From NCBI GenBank assembly GCA_020443005.1, contig JAGRJA010000298.1, positions 1 to 14,915 on the forward strand: 14,915 nt of DNA, written 5' to 3'. A model generated the notes under the pieces. That model worked only from the letters and a program-made list of their open reading frames with translations. It was not told where the DNA came from and did no database searches. The stretch is from Pseudomonadales bacterium. GTDB taxonomy: Bacteria; Pseudomonadota; Gammaproteobacteria; Pseudomonadales; UBA7239. The translations under genes were made by a program, and so were the position numbers. Below are positions 1 through 7,818 of the stretch, one piece after another; positions within the stretch are counted from its first letter, which is position 1; every line of letters starts with the position of its first letter.

Positions 1-218
1 ACCCGTTCACCCAGTTGGCCCAATAGCCAGTGCCAGCGAACATAACGCAGTGCATAGTTGACGATAGACATCAGGCTGATAGCCGTAATCAGTGGCCAGC
101 CGACTTGCCGAATCAGCGCGATGATTTCAGCAGCGCTGATGTCCTGCAGCTCCATCCAGAGCCCATAACCGAACAGGGTGGCAGCAATGGTGTAAATCAA
201 AAAACGATACTTCTTCAT
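1..218 (-). CDS. Flippase-like / lysylphosphatidylglycerol synthase TM-domain protein (UPF0104, YbhN-like), N-terminal fragment
   Basis: Reading the minus strand from ATG at 218 gives 72 codons that run off the window edge, starting MKKYRFLIYT. A first hydrophobic segment covers residues 5-20. A short amphipathic stretch, ending in a GW-P pair, leads into a second hydrophobic segment around residues 45-60. This contains N-Y-x-L-R-Y-x-R-W, which closely resembles the NxxLRxxRW signature at the end of the first core helices of UPF0104/AglD/YbhN membrane proteins (family knowledge). Members of that family sit in the inner membrane and are linked to lipid or lipid-linked glycan handling. A purine-rich GGAAG lies just before the ATG. 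Only about a fifth of a typical ~300-residue protein is visible, so the exact substrate cannot be judged. The gene is divergent from the MATE transporter. Confidence 0.6.
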   Translation of the reverse strand, partial: MKKYRFLIYTIAATLFGYGLWMELQDISAAEIIALIRQVGWPLITAISLMSIVNYALRYVRWHWLLGQLGER

Positions 219-274
219 AGTCTTCCGGTCTTCACCGTGCTTTCCTTCGGGGCAGCCCGCTGCGCTGCAGGGAG

Positions 275-342
275 GGGTAGGTGAATGATTGTAACCCCTT
301 TGTATCTCTTTGCCACATGCTATCATAGCTTTTTACCTACCC
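275..342. repeat. Perfect 8-bp inverted repeat flanking the MATE promoter
   Basis: GGGTAGGT at 275-282 is matched by its exact reverse complement ACCTACCC at 335-342. The two arms are 52 bp apart and bracket the extended -10 element at 318-326. The arms could be half-sites for a regulator, but an 8-bp match in a region this size can also occur by chance. Confidence 0.35.
318..326 (+). promoter_or_regulatory. Candidate extended -10 promoter for the MATE gene
   Basis: TGCTATCAT is an extended -10 (TG-n-TATCAT, one mismatch to TATAAT in the hexamer) about 55 bp upstream of the transporter ATG. No good -35 box is seen; extended -10 promoters often do without one. Confidence 0.4.
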
Positions 343-378
343 GCCTGTTGCGCTCGCTGTGTTCGCCAGGTAACACTC

Positions 379-1755
379 ATGGCTAAACAGATCAAAAACG
401 AAACTTCTTCAGGCTCTTCTTCACACGCCACGCTGATTGATGGCCCGGTCGGGCGTCAGCTATACACAATGGCCTTGCCGATTATGTTTGGGCTGATGGC
501 CCTGATGACCTTCAATGTGGTCGATACCTGGTTTGTTGCCCAACTCGGTGAAATACCCCTTGCAGCACTCAGTTTTGCTTTTCCAGCCTTGATGCTGATG
601 ACCAGTGTGGCGATTGGAATGGGTGCGGGGACGGCCTCGGCAGTCTCGCAGGCAATGGGGCGGGGCGATCAGCAAAGGGTGCAGCGCCTGACCAGCGATG
701 CCCTGATGCTGGCTTTGTTGATTTCCGTTTTGCTGACCCTGATAGGCTATTTAAGCATCGAGCCTGTGTTTGGCCTGATGGGCGCCAGCGGTGAGGTTTT
801 AACAGAAGTCACCCGATTCATGCAGGTCTGGTATCTCGGGGCACCGATGTTGATACTGAGCCTGACCGGCATGGGTGCGCTGCGCGCCATTGGCGACAGC
901 CGTTTTCAGGGTCGCAATATGGTCGCGGCAGCTGTGCTCAACGGTTTGCTGGACCCGCTGTTGATTTTCGGTCTGGCCGGTTTCCCGCGAATGGAAATTC
1001 AGGGTGCAGCGATGGCAACCGTACTGGCACGAACCATTACGCTGGTGATTGCACTGTTTTATATGCGCCTGAAAGCGCGTTTGCTGATCATGCCTTCACT
1101 GAAACCCGGTTTGCTATTTGCCGAGTGGTCGATTGTACTCAGGGTGGGTTTGCCCGCCATGCTTAACAACATGATTATTCCGCTGTCTTCTGCAATTGTT
1201 GTCAGCCTGGTTGCCCAGTACGGCAATACTGCGGTGGCCGGATTGGGTGTGGCCACCCGGCTTGAACCCTTGCTGATGATTGCCTATTTTGCCCTTTCCT
1301 CGGTAATGGGGCCTTTCTGCGGGCAAAATCTTGGTGCCGCAAGACCGAAACGAATTTTAAAGGCGATTCATGTTGCGCTGGTTTTTTGTCTGGGAGGCGG
1401 GCTGTTGCTGGCATTGTTGATGCACCTGTTTGCCGATACGCTGGCGAGGTTGTTCTCGGACAACCCGGAAGTCGTGAGCGTTGCTGCAAATTATCTGCAT
1501 ATTGTTTCTCTGGGTTTTGGCGCTTCCGGCCTGGTGATGGCACTTAATTCTTCCTTCAACGGTATGATGAAACCACTGCCGGCGCTGTTGCTTACCGTTC
1601 TGCGCGTGATTGTTGTGTTTTTGCCACTGGCATTTCTGGGGCGTTACCTCTGGGGTTTACAGGGGTTGTTTGTGGCAACCGTCATATCCAATGCGCTGGT
1701 GGCTATTGGCGGTTATTTCTGGATACGACAGTCTGTACATCAATTCAGACGATGA
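379..1755 (+). CDS. MATE family multidrug/Na+ or H+ antiporter
   Basis: This is a 458-residue inner-membrane efflux transporter of the MatE family, the usual length for the family. Such proteins export cationic or other amphipathic compounds in exchange for Na+ or H+. The protein shows about twelve hydrophobic segments in two homologous halves. The N-half carries the family-type sequence GMGAGTASAVSQAMGRGD at residues 81-98, between TM2 and TM3. The C-half has the equivalent GPFCGQNLGAA at residues 311-321. An early conserved W-F-V-A-Q-L-G block sits at residues 51-57. The open frame extends upstream to a TTG at 310, but those 23 residues (rich in Cys and Arg) are unlike a MATE N-terminus. 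The ATG at 379 has AGG at 368-370 with 8-nt spacing and is preferred. prfC begins 42 bp downstream but has its own promoter. The transported compound cannot be predicted from sequence. Confidence 0.93.
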   Translation: MAKQIKNETSSGSSSHATLIDGPVGRQLYTMALPIMFGLMALMTFNVVDTWFVAQLGEIPLAALSFAFPALMLMTSVAIGMGAGTASAVSQAMGRGDQQRVQRLTSDALMLALLISVLLTLIGYLSIEPVFGLMGASGEVLTEVTRFMQVWYLGAPMLILSLTGMGALRAIGDSRFQGRNMVAAAVLNGLLDPLLIFGLAGFPRMEIQGAAMATVLARTITLVIALFYMRLKARLLIMPSLKPGLLFAEWSIVLRVGLPAMLNNMIIPLSSAIVVSLVAQYGNTAVAGLGVATRLEPLLMIAYFALSSVMGPFCGQNLGAARPKRILKAIHVALVFCLGGGLLLALLMHLFADTLARLFSDNPEVVSVAANYLHIVSLGFGASGLVMALNSSFNGMMKPLPALLLTVLRVIVVFLPLAFLGRYLWGLQGLFVATVISNALVAIGGYFWIRQSVHQFRR

Positions 1756-1758
1756 AGC

Positions 1759-1767
1759 TGCTATAAT
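1759..1767 (+). promoter_or_regulatory. Extended -10 promoter for prfC
   Basis: TGCTATAAT is a perfect extended -10 element (TG-n-TATAAT), immediately after the MATE stop codon and about 30 bp before the prfC ATG. It is followed by a GC-rich stretch (ccgcgcc) and a T-run, a common arrangement at gammaproteobacterial housekeeping genes. No convincing -35 is present at 16-18 bp, which is tolerated by extended -10 promoters. The leader would be short, about 20-25 nt. Confidence 0.7.
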
Positions 1768-1797
1768 CCGCGCCTTTTTTGCAGCCTGAAAAACACC

Positions 1798-3378
1798 ATG
1801 AGCAAGCTCGACGAACAACTCGCCAAACGACGCACTTTTGCCATTATTTCTCACCCCGATGCCGGTAAAACCACCATCACGGAAAAACTGCTGTTGTTCG
1901 GAAACGCCATTCAGGTAGCCGGAGAGGTCAAGGGCAAGCGTGCAGACCGTCATGCAACATCGGACTGGATGGGTATGGAGCAGGAGAGGGGTATTTCTGT
2001 TACCTCGTCGGTGATGCAGTTTCCTTATAAGGGGCGCATCGTTAACCTGCTGGATACACCCGGTCACGAAGATTTTTCTGAAGACACCTATCGCACACTG
2101 ACGGCAGTTGACTCTGTTTTGATGGTGATCGATGGTGCCAAGGGTGTTGAAGATCGCACCATCAAACTGATGGAAGTTTGCCGCTTGCGTGATACACCGA
2201 TTCTTACCTTCATCAATAAAATGGACAGGGAGTCGAGAGACTTTATCGAAGTCCTGGATGAAATCGAGAATGTACTGAAAATTGATGCCGCGCCGATTAA
2301 CTGGCCTCTGGGAATGGGCAAGGCATTCAAGGGGGTTTATAACCTCTATACCGACATCATTCATGTCTATCAGCATGGGCAGGGCAGTGTGATACCGGAA
2401 GATAAACGCATCGAGGGGCTCGATAGTGATGCAGCGAGAAAATTGCTCGGCGCGTATTACGGGGATATTTGTGAGGAGATTGAGCTGGTGCGCGGTGCGA
2501 CCAATACCTTCGATCTCGATCAATATCTTGCCGGCAAAATGACACCGGTCTTTTTTGGTACGGCGCTCGGCAATTTTGGCGTGCGGGAAATGCTTGACGG
2601 TTTTGTAGAGTGGGCGCCACCCCCGCAAAACTCTCCGGCTGCAGAGCGAGAAGTGTCGGTCAACGAGGATAGGTTCAGCGGTTTTATTTTCAAGATTCAG
2701 GCGAATATGGATCCGCGCCACCGCGACCGAATTGCCTTTATGCGCGTTTGTTCCGGCACCTATCACAAAGGCATGAAAATGCATCATGTGCGAATCGGCA
2801 AGGATATACGCGTAGCCGATGCCGTAACATTTATGGCGGGTGATCGCGAACAGGTGGAAGAGGCGGTAGCGGGCGACATTATCGGCTTGCACAATCACGG
2901 CACCATACAGATAGGTGACACCTTCACCGAAGGGGAGAAGCTGAAGTTTACCGGCATTCCCCACTTTGCACCCGAACTGTTTCGCCGGATTCGCCTGAAA
3001 GACCCGCTCAAAATGAAGCAGTTGCAAAAGGGCTTGCAGCAGTTGTCGGAAGAAGGATCCACCCAGTTATTCATGCCTTTCAAAAACAACGACCTCATTG
3101 TGGGTGCCGTTGGCGTTTTGCAGTTCGAGGTTGTTGCCTACCGCCTGAAAGATGAATACAAGGTTGAATGTGTCTACGAGAATATCAGTGTTAATACGGT
3201 ACGCTGGATCGAGTGTGACGATGTCAAAAAACTTGAGGAATTCAAACAGAAAGCGGCCGACAATCTTGCTGAAGACGGTGGTGGTTACCTGAGTTATCTG
3301 GCGCCTTCACGGGTTAACCTGAACTTGATGCAGGAACGCTGGCCGGATATCCGCTTCAAGGCGACCAGAGAGCATTAG
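1798..3378 (+). CDS. prfC: Peptide chain release factor 3 (RF3, GTPase)
   Basis: RF3 is a cytoplasmic translational GTPase that removes RF1 or RF2 from the ribosome after peptide release. The 526-residue length is typical (E. coli about 529). The start MSKLDEQLAKRRTFAIISHP is characteristic of RF3. The G1 P-loop SHPDAGKTT lies at residues 18-26, the switch I region EQERGISVTSS with its conserved Thr at 61-71, the G3 motif DTPGHEDF at 86-93, and the G4 motif NKMD at 140-143. The remainder matches RF3 domains II and III, including LQFEVVAYRLKDEY late in the protein and the WPDIRF end. The ATG at 1798 has no strong Shine-Dalgarno sequence, but the N-terminus aligns exactly with known RF3 starts. 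It is convergent with the gene at 3418-4689, with only 39 bp between them and no obvious terminator there. Confidence 0.98.
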   Translation: MSKLDEQLAKRRTFAIISHPDAGKTTITEKLLLFGNAIQVAGEVKGKRADRHATSDWMGMEQERGISVTSSVMQFPYKGRIVNLLDTPGHEDFSEDTYRTLTAVDSVLMVIDGAKGVEDRTIKLMEVCRLRDTPILTFINKMDRESRDFIEVLDEIENVLKIDAAPINWPLGMGKAFKGVYNLYTDIIHVYQHGQGSVIPEDKRIEGLDSDAARKLLGAYYGDICEEIELVRGATNTFDLDQYLAGKMTPVFFGTALGNFGVREMLDGFVEWAPPPQNSPAAEREVSVNEDRFSGFIFKIQANMDPRHRDRIAFMRVCSGTYHKGMKMHHVRIGKDIRVADAVTFMAGDREQVEEAVAGDIIGLHNHGTIQIGDTFTEGEKLKFTGIPHFAPELFRRIRLKDPLKMKQLQKGLQQLSEEGSTQLFMPFKNNDLIVGAVGVLQFEVVAYRLKDEYKVECVYENISVNTVRWIECDDVKKLEEFKQKAADNLAEDGGGYLSYLAPSRVNLNLMQERWPDIRFKATREH

Positions 3379-3417
3379 CGTTTACAGTGCGTGCCCGGCA
3401 TATACCTTGTGAATGAA

Positions 3418-4689
3418 TCAGAGGTGTATTGCCCTTAGCTGTTCTTCGAGGCGTTTCTTGCGCTGTTGCTCATCGGCTTTCTTTTTTAGCAGGGGGCGAA
3501 TATCAATGCCGATCTGCTCTCCCCGGGTGTCTTCTGCATAGGCAATATCAACTTCAAAGCGGATATTCCGGTCTTTTGCGGCTTCGATGGCCCAGGGGTT
3601 GTCATTATCGCGGGAAAAGAGGGTGACATAGGTATACCTGCCCGGTTGCAAGCCAACAGCGACCCCATAACTGAAGGGGTTGCTGGCCAGCAAGGTGTCG
3701 CCATCATAGAGTTTGCCCTCAAAAAACACCCTTGAAATGACATGCGGGCTGTTGTTGGTGAATTTCAGCAGCGCATTGGGTTCACCGCCTGTGCGCCACT
3801 CGTAACGATTTTCAGAGATCGTGAAATCCTGGAGAACGCTATTCTGTTTTTCAACCTCGCCGATTTCCCGGTTGATCAGGGCGATATTCGTTTCAGCTTC
3901 GCTGATGGCCTCCCTGAACCAGCGCCGCTTTTTCTCAAGGTATTCTTCTGCGGTGGCCATGATCTGCTTGGCATTCATGCCCTTGATTTGTGAATAAACC
4001 ATGCCGGATGCCACTTCCTCATTGGCGCCGCTGGTATTTTTCTTGTGGTACTCGAACCCGGCGCCGGTCAGCAGGTCGATGGCTTTTTTCAGGGAAGCTC
4101 TCTTCGTATCATCGGCATGCTTCAGTACCTTTTCGACGCTCTGCGAATAGCTGGCAAAGGAGTTGCCTTCAATGACTGGCGGTGCCAGCAGAAAATAAAG
4201 AGCAATGGCGATAACCATCAGGACAGGCAAGCCATAGCTGATGCGTTGCCGGGTTGTCATTTGCGATGGTCTGGGAACATGAATTTGTGGTACCGAAAGC
4301 TCGTCCAGTTTATGGGCTGCCTTTTCCAGGAGACCAGCGTCTATTTCTTCGCCGAGCTGTTCGATGTCAATACGGCAGTCGATGCCTGCTGTGCGGGTGA
4401 GTTTCAGAAAGCGTTCTGCAGCCGATTTGTTGTCGAAATTTTTGAGAATCATGCCCTTCTGGAGTAGTCGCCGGGTGGTTTCCTTGCCCTGTTTCATCAG
4501 GGCAGAGACATTGGCAATGGCGGTCTCTTGCTCAATCAGGTAATCACCGCTGAAGGTGATGTTGAAACGGGTTTCCTGTTGCGAGTAATCCCTGTTTTTA
4601 TGAGCGTGATGGATCATGGCGGAGCTGAGCTGCTCTTTCGCACTGTTCAGCTTTCGGGAGATTTTGCTTTCCTGGGTGTCTTCACTCAT
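3418..4689 (-). CDS. Single-pass membrane protein of unknown function, DUF6694-like periplasmic segment
   Basis: This 423-residue protein is not confidently recognised. Residues 1-150 are hydrophilic and probably cytoplasmic. Within them, residues 41-110 (F-N-I-T-F-S-G ... A-A-E-R-F-L-K-L-T-R-T-A-G) look like the small domain found at the N-terminus of many proteobacterial membrane proteins, in which a FxGxL opening ends with an A-x-x-x-x-x-L-x-x-x-G helix. One clear TM helix spans residues 151-170. Residues 172-260 (VIEGNSFASYSQSVEKVLK, then KKAIDLL, then GMNAKQIMATAEE) resemble the DUF6694 lipoprotein pattern of a conserved Ser patch, a short helix and a G-x-[TN]-x-x-x-I motif. Residues 255-285 are a likely coiled coil. 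Residues 295-385 are beta-rich (FEGKLYDG, NPFSYGVAVGLQPGRY), like an extracytoplasmic sandwich. The C-terminus is lysine/arginine/glutamate-rich. It appears to be a single-gene unit, convergent with prfC and divergent from the sensor kinase. The ribosome-binding site is weak. Confidence 0.75.
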   Translation of the reverse strand: MSEDTQESKISRKLNSAKEQLSSAMIHHAHKNRDYSQQETRFNITFSGDYLIEQETAIANVSALMKQGKETTRRLLQKGMILKNFDNKSAAERFLKLTRTAGIDCRIDIEQLGEEIDAGLLEKAAHKLDELSVPQIHVPRPSQMTTRQRISYGLPVLMVIAIALYFLLAPPVIEGNSFASYSQSVEKVLKHADDTKRASLKKAIDLLTGAGFEYHKKNTSGANEEVASGMVYSQIKGMNAKQIMATAEEYLEKKRRWFREAISEAETNIALINREIGEVEKQNSVLQDFTISENRYEWRTGGEPNALLKFTNNSPHVISRVFFEGKLYDGDTLLASNPFSYGVAVGLQPGRYTYVTLFSRDNDNPWAIEAAKDRNIRFEVDIAYAEDTRGEQIGIDIRPLLKKKADEQQRKKRLEEQLRAIHL

Positions 4690-4913
4690 CAGAGGTGTAC
4701 CATACCGGCGCCAAAAAGAATTGACCTCTTTTTACCACGAGTCATACGCCTAAGCCAGCCTGCTTGTGTGAAACAGGTCTAAGTCTGCCCGTTTCCATAC
4801 CCGCTGTTGTACCGGGCTATCTTTATGCTGTTATGCCTGCGTGGAAAAGTTGAGGATAGTGTGCACAGGCTATTTATTGTAAGGTTGCCAGACCAAACGG
4901 CTTTAATGGCAGG
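4690..4913. other. Divergent intergenic region upstream of the sensor kinase
   Basis: This 224-bp region must hold the promoters for the membrane protein (minus) and the kinase operon (plus). A weak sigma70-like pair for the kinase is TTGAGG at 4850-4855 and TTTATT at 4873-4878 (17-bp spacer, 4/6 matches each). An AT-only inverted repeat, AAAAAGA at 4713-4719 and TCTTTTT at 4727-4733, surrounds TTGACC. It could be an operator or a weak hairpin. Nothing else is recognisable. Confidence 0.3.
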
Positions 4914-4914
4914 G
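4911..4914 (+). promoter_or_regulatory. Ribosome-binding site that bears on the kinase start
   Basis: AGGG at 4911-4914 overlaps the GTG at 4914 and lies only 2 nt before the ATG at 4917, too close to serve either. It is 8 nt before an in-frame TTG at 4923, so translation may really begin there (protein beginning LLAQKKY after fMet replacement of Leu). The effect is three residues only and does not change the signal peptide. Confidence 0.3.
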
Positions 4915-7337
4915 TGATGTGCTTGCTGGCGCAGAAGAAATATTCTGATCAATTATCTGTGTTGAGACGCAATGCCTTCATTGTCGTGGTGCTTCTGTGC
5001 GTCATGTCGGGTGTTCATGCCCAGTCAGACAGTGTTTTTCTGGCGGCCACATCCGGAAAAGTGGGGCTGGATGGGTATTTGACCTATATGGTTGATGAAG
5101 ATGCATCAGTCAATATGGAACAGATACTTTCTGGTGAGCTGGAACATCGGTTCCAACCCTTTCACTACCGTTATATGCGTTTTCCGGGGCAGGATGTCTG
5201 GTTTCGTTTCAGGCTTGTCAATCGCTCCTCATCAGAGCAATCGTTAATCCTGAATCTGAATGAAGCGCTTTTGCCCGAGGTAGAGTTTGTTTATCAGCAG
5301 GGAGAACAGCGTGTTCACCGCAAGACAGGGCTTCATTATGATTACCGTACCCGTGCTGTGCCCTATCATTATTTCGCCTTTCCGCTTTCCGTTCCGGCAG
5401 GTTCAGAGCAAACCTTTTACTATAAAATAAACACCCCATTTCATATTTACCTGTCACCTTACCTGATCGATGAACAGGCTTTTATTGCCGAGAGTTTCCG
5501 TGAAGCCTCCTATAGCCTGGTTGCTGTCGGCATCCTTTTTGGGGTGTTCCTTTACCTGTTGTCCCTGTTTCTGCATACGCGTGAAAGATTGTCGATTCTG
5601 CCTTTTTTGTGCTTTTCATTTTCTGCGCTTCTTGTCATTCTTTATGTCAACGGTTTTTTGATGCAGTGGTTGCCCGATCAGCGTTCCTTGCGCACCTATT
5701 CGTGGCTTTATCTGAATCTGTTGTTCTGCGTTGCCTACCTCTATTTGACCCGCGAGTTTTTCCAGACTGCAAGCCGTTATCCCTTGATGGAGCGTTTTCT
5801 GCTTGCCAATATTGCGTTGCTGGTTTTTGTTATTTTACCGGCAATGTTCACGCTTGATATCGTTACCAGTGTCAATATTTTATTGATGATTGCCTCCCTG
5901 ATACTGGTGGTCATGTCTTTTTTCAGTGTTTATTTGTCGGTGAAAAAGACATCAAGCATACGTTTTTTTATGATGGGCAATATGGCTTTTCTGGTGCTTG
6001 CCATTATTTCTTCGCTTGGCATGCTGGGTATTGCCATCAGTGACTGGTGGGTCAAACACGGTTATGAAATTGCTTTTTGTATGCAGGCACTGTTGTTTAC
6101 CATGGCTATCTCGGAAAAGATCAATGTTTACCGGGCAGAAAAAAATAGCCTGATGGCGCAGACAAAAATAGCCCAGGCAGAAAGCAAGGCAAAGACTGAA
6201 TTTATCGCCAAGATGAGTCATGAAATTCGCACCCCGATGAATGGGGTTCTTGGCATGGTGCAGTTACTCAAGTCGACCAATCTCGACAACCATCAGCGCC
6301 ATTACCTCGATGTGATCAACAGTTCGGGAAACACGCTTCTGGCCGTTATTAACGATGTGCTGGATTATTCCAGGGTAATTGCGGGCAAAGTCAAAATAGA
6401 CCAGAAAGACTTTGATCTTGAAGCCTTGTTGTCGGAAATCAACACCATGTTTGGGGAGCTGGCACGACAGAATGGGGTGACTTTCACCATGGTTGTCAGT
6501 CATGATATGCCTTTCAAACTGAAAGGCGATGAGGTTCGTTTGCGTCAGGTCTTGCTCAATCTATTGAGTAACGCCTTGAAGTTCACCGAAAAGGGCGCGA
6601 TCTTTTTGCGTGTTAATGTGCAGCGCTTCGATACCATGAGCTGTTATATCCGGTTTTCTGTCAGGGATACCGGTGTCGGTATTTCAGAGGAAGACAAAAA
6701 GTCGCTCTTCAGTGATTTCCAGCAGGTGGATATTACCAGCAAGAGGCGTTACGGCGGTTCCGGGCTTGGCCTGGTGATCTGCCGTCAACTGGTAGAAATG
6801 ATGGGCGGTGAAATCATGGTTGAATCTTCCCCGGGAAAGGGCTCGGAGTTTTCATTTGAACTGGAGTTTGCCCGAAATTATCAGCAGGAAACGACAAATC
6901 ATCAGGATGAATATACCAATACCGGTCGTCGACAGCCCTATAAATTACTGGTGGCTGAAGACAATGAAATAAACCGGGAAGTCATCAACGGTTTGTTGAA
7001 CAAAAACGGTTATCACGCTGATTTTGTCCACAATGGCAAAGAAGCGCTTGATCGCTTCTGTCAGCAGTCCATCAGTTATGACATCATCCTGATGGATTGT
7101 GAGATGCCTGTGATGGATGGCTATCAGGCGAGCAGGGCGATTCGGGAATTTGAGCGTGAGCACAATCTGCGGCCAACCCCGATTATTGCACTGACTGCCC
7201 ATGCTGTTAAGGAATACGAACAGCGTTGTTATGCATCGGGTATGAACGCCCATTTGAGCAAGCCGCTGACAGCCCGCGACATGCATGAAACCATTCAAAA
7301 CATATATTCATCAAAATTCTCTACAGGTGAGGAATAA
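4914..7337 (+). CDS. Hybrid sensor histidine kinase/response regulator with 7TM-DISM sensor
   Basis: This 807-residue inner-membrane protein senses an extracytoplasmic signal, autophosphorylates on His and passes the phosphate to its own receiver. A signal-peptide-like segment covers residues 18-37 (RRN then IVVVLLCVMSG, likely cut after HAQ). A beta-rich periplasmic 7TMR-DISMED2 domain covers about 45-195, with WFRFRLVN at 96-103. A seven-helix 7TMR-DISM region follows at about 198-400, then a signalling helix at 401-430. HisKA carries His436 in KMSHEIRTP. HATPase_c has the N box SNALKF at 552-557, G1 DTGVGI at 585-590 and G2 GGSGLGL at 614-620. The C-terminal REC (about 676-796) has the acidic pair Glu682-Asp683, phospho-acceptor Asp728, Thr761 and Lys783. 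All key residues are present. There is no Hpt domain, so phosphotransfer must continue through another protein. The frame opens with GTG 4914 then ATG 4917; the start is uncertain (see the ribosome-binding site entry). It heads a run of four close genes. Confidence 0.95.
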   Translation: MMCLLAQKKYSDQLSVLRRNAFIVVVLLCVMSGVHAQSDSVFLAATSGKVGLDGYLTYMVDEDASVNMEQILSGELEHRFQPFHYRYMRFPGQDVWFRFRLVNRSSSEQSLILNLNEALLPEVEFVYQQGEQRVHRKTGLHYDYRTRAVPYHYFAFPLSVPAGSEQTFYYKINTPFHIYLSPYLIDEQAFIAESFREASYSLVAVGILFGVFLYLLSLFLHTRERLSILPFLCFSFSALLVILYVNGFLMQWLPDQRSLRTYSWLYLNLLFCVAYLYLTREFFQTASRYPLMERFLLANIALLVFVILPAMFTLDIVTSVNILLMIASLILVVMSFFSVYLSVKKTSSIRFFMMGNMAFLVLAIISSLGMLGIAISDWWVKHGYEIAFCMQALLFTMAISEKINVYRAEKNSLMAQTKIAQAESKAKTEFIAKMSHEIRTPMNGVLGMVQLLKSTNLDNHQRHYLDVINSSGNTLLAVINDVLDYSRVIAGKVKIDQKDFDLEALLSEINTMFGELARQNGVTFTMVVSHDMPFKLKGDEVRLRQVLLNLLSNALKFTEKGAIFLRVNVQRFDTMSCYIRFSVRDTGVGISEEDKKSLFSDFQQVDITSKRRYGGSGLGLVICRQLVEMMGGEIMVESSPGKGSEFSFELEFARNYQQETTNHQDEYTNTGRRQPYKLLVAEDNEINREVINGLLNKNGYHADFVHNGKEALDRFCQQSISYDIILMDCEMPVMDGYQASRAIREFEREHNLRPTPIIALTAHAVKEYEQRCYASGMNAHLSKPLTARDMHETIQNIYSSKFSTGEE
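7325..7333 (+). promoter_or_regulatory. Strong Shine-Dalgarno that fixes the DUF2505 start
   Basis: AGGTGAGGA sits inside the last codons of the kinase gene and ends 8 nt before ATG 7342. It supports that ATG over the upstream in-frame start at 7285, which would overlap the kinase by 53 bp. The overlap of ribosome-binding site and upstream stop suggests translational coupling. Confidence 0.7.
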
Positions 7338-7341
7338 AACC

Positions 7342-7818
7342 ATGACGGCACATTACACATTTGATCACAGCGCAGACGAAGTTTTTGCCCTGCTGACCGA
7401 CCCCGATTTTCTGGTTGAACGGGGGCTCGCCCTCGGTGAAAAGGATATTGACTGTGAGGTTGAGGAGGAGGGTCGTAAAACCACTGTTATTCTCAAGCGA
7501 ACCATCAAACGCGATTTGCCGAAGGTATTGGCCAAACTTTTTGGTGATGAAAATACCATTGAGCAGACCGAGTTGTGGGAAACAGTGGGCTCGAGTTACC
7601 TGGGTAGCTATACCGCAGAAGTTCACGGGCAACCGGTAACCCTGAGTGCAAAATTCAAGTTGAAGCCGGCGGGTGAAGGCTGTGAGTTTTCAATTGATTA
7701 TAAATGCAAGGCTTCCACTCCTGTAGTGGGAATAAAGGTTGAAGCGTTTATCATGTCGCAAACAGAAGATGGCATGATTGCGGAAATGGATTATCTCGCC
7801 CGGCAATTAAATGGTTGA
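7342..7818 (+). CDS. DUF2505 domain protein (SRPBCC/START-like fold)
   Basis: This 158-residue protein has no signal peptide or membrane segment, so it is probably cytoplasmic. It opens with a beta strand and helix (YTFDHSADEVFALLTDPDF, residues 5-23), which is the typical N-terminus of SRPBCC proteins, where a helix-grip fold encloses a hydrophobic ligand pocket. The block RDLPKVLAKLFG (57-68), followed by a polar stretch and W79, matches the DUF2505 pattern known mainly from actinobacteria and some marine gammaproteobacteria. A long C-terminal helix (about 128-156) closes the fold. No ligand or catalytic role is known for DUF2505, and none can be read from the sequence. It starts 4 bp after the kinase stop and overlaps the methyltransferase frame, so it is very likely cotranscribed with both. 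Confidence 0.85.
   Translation: MTAHYTFDHSADEVFALLTDPDFLVERGLALGEKDIDCEVEEEGRKTTVILKRTIKRDLPKVLAKLFGDENTIEQTELWETVGSSYLGSYTAEVHGQPVTLSAKFKLKPAGEGCEFSIDYKCKASTPVVGIKVEAFIMSQTEDGMIAEMDYLARQLNG

Noticed and set aside
30..284. An 84-codon plus-strand frame at the left edge
   Set aside because: It overlaps the minus-strand flippase-like N-terminus, which has hydrophobic helices and a family motif; this frame has neither.
1657..3027. A 456-codon open frame on the minus strand
   Set aside because: It lies wholly opposite the MATE end and prfC, whose product is certain. Its translation shows no domain and has the composition of an antisense shadow.
3379..3417. A terminator between prfC and the convergent gene
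   Set aside because: Only a four-base stem around TGCCCGGCA can be drawn, with no T-run.
4713..4733. Hairpin AAAAAGA/TCTTTTT as a terminator
   Set aside because: The stem is almost purely A-T and would be weak. It is upstream of both flanking genes, so there is no transcript to terminate there.
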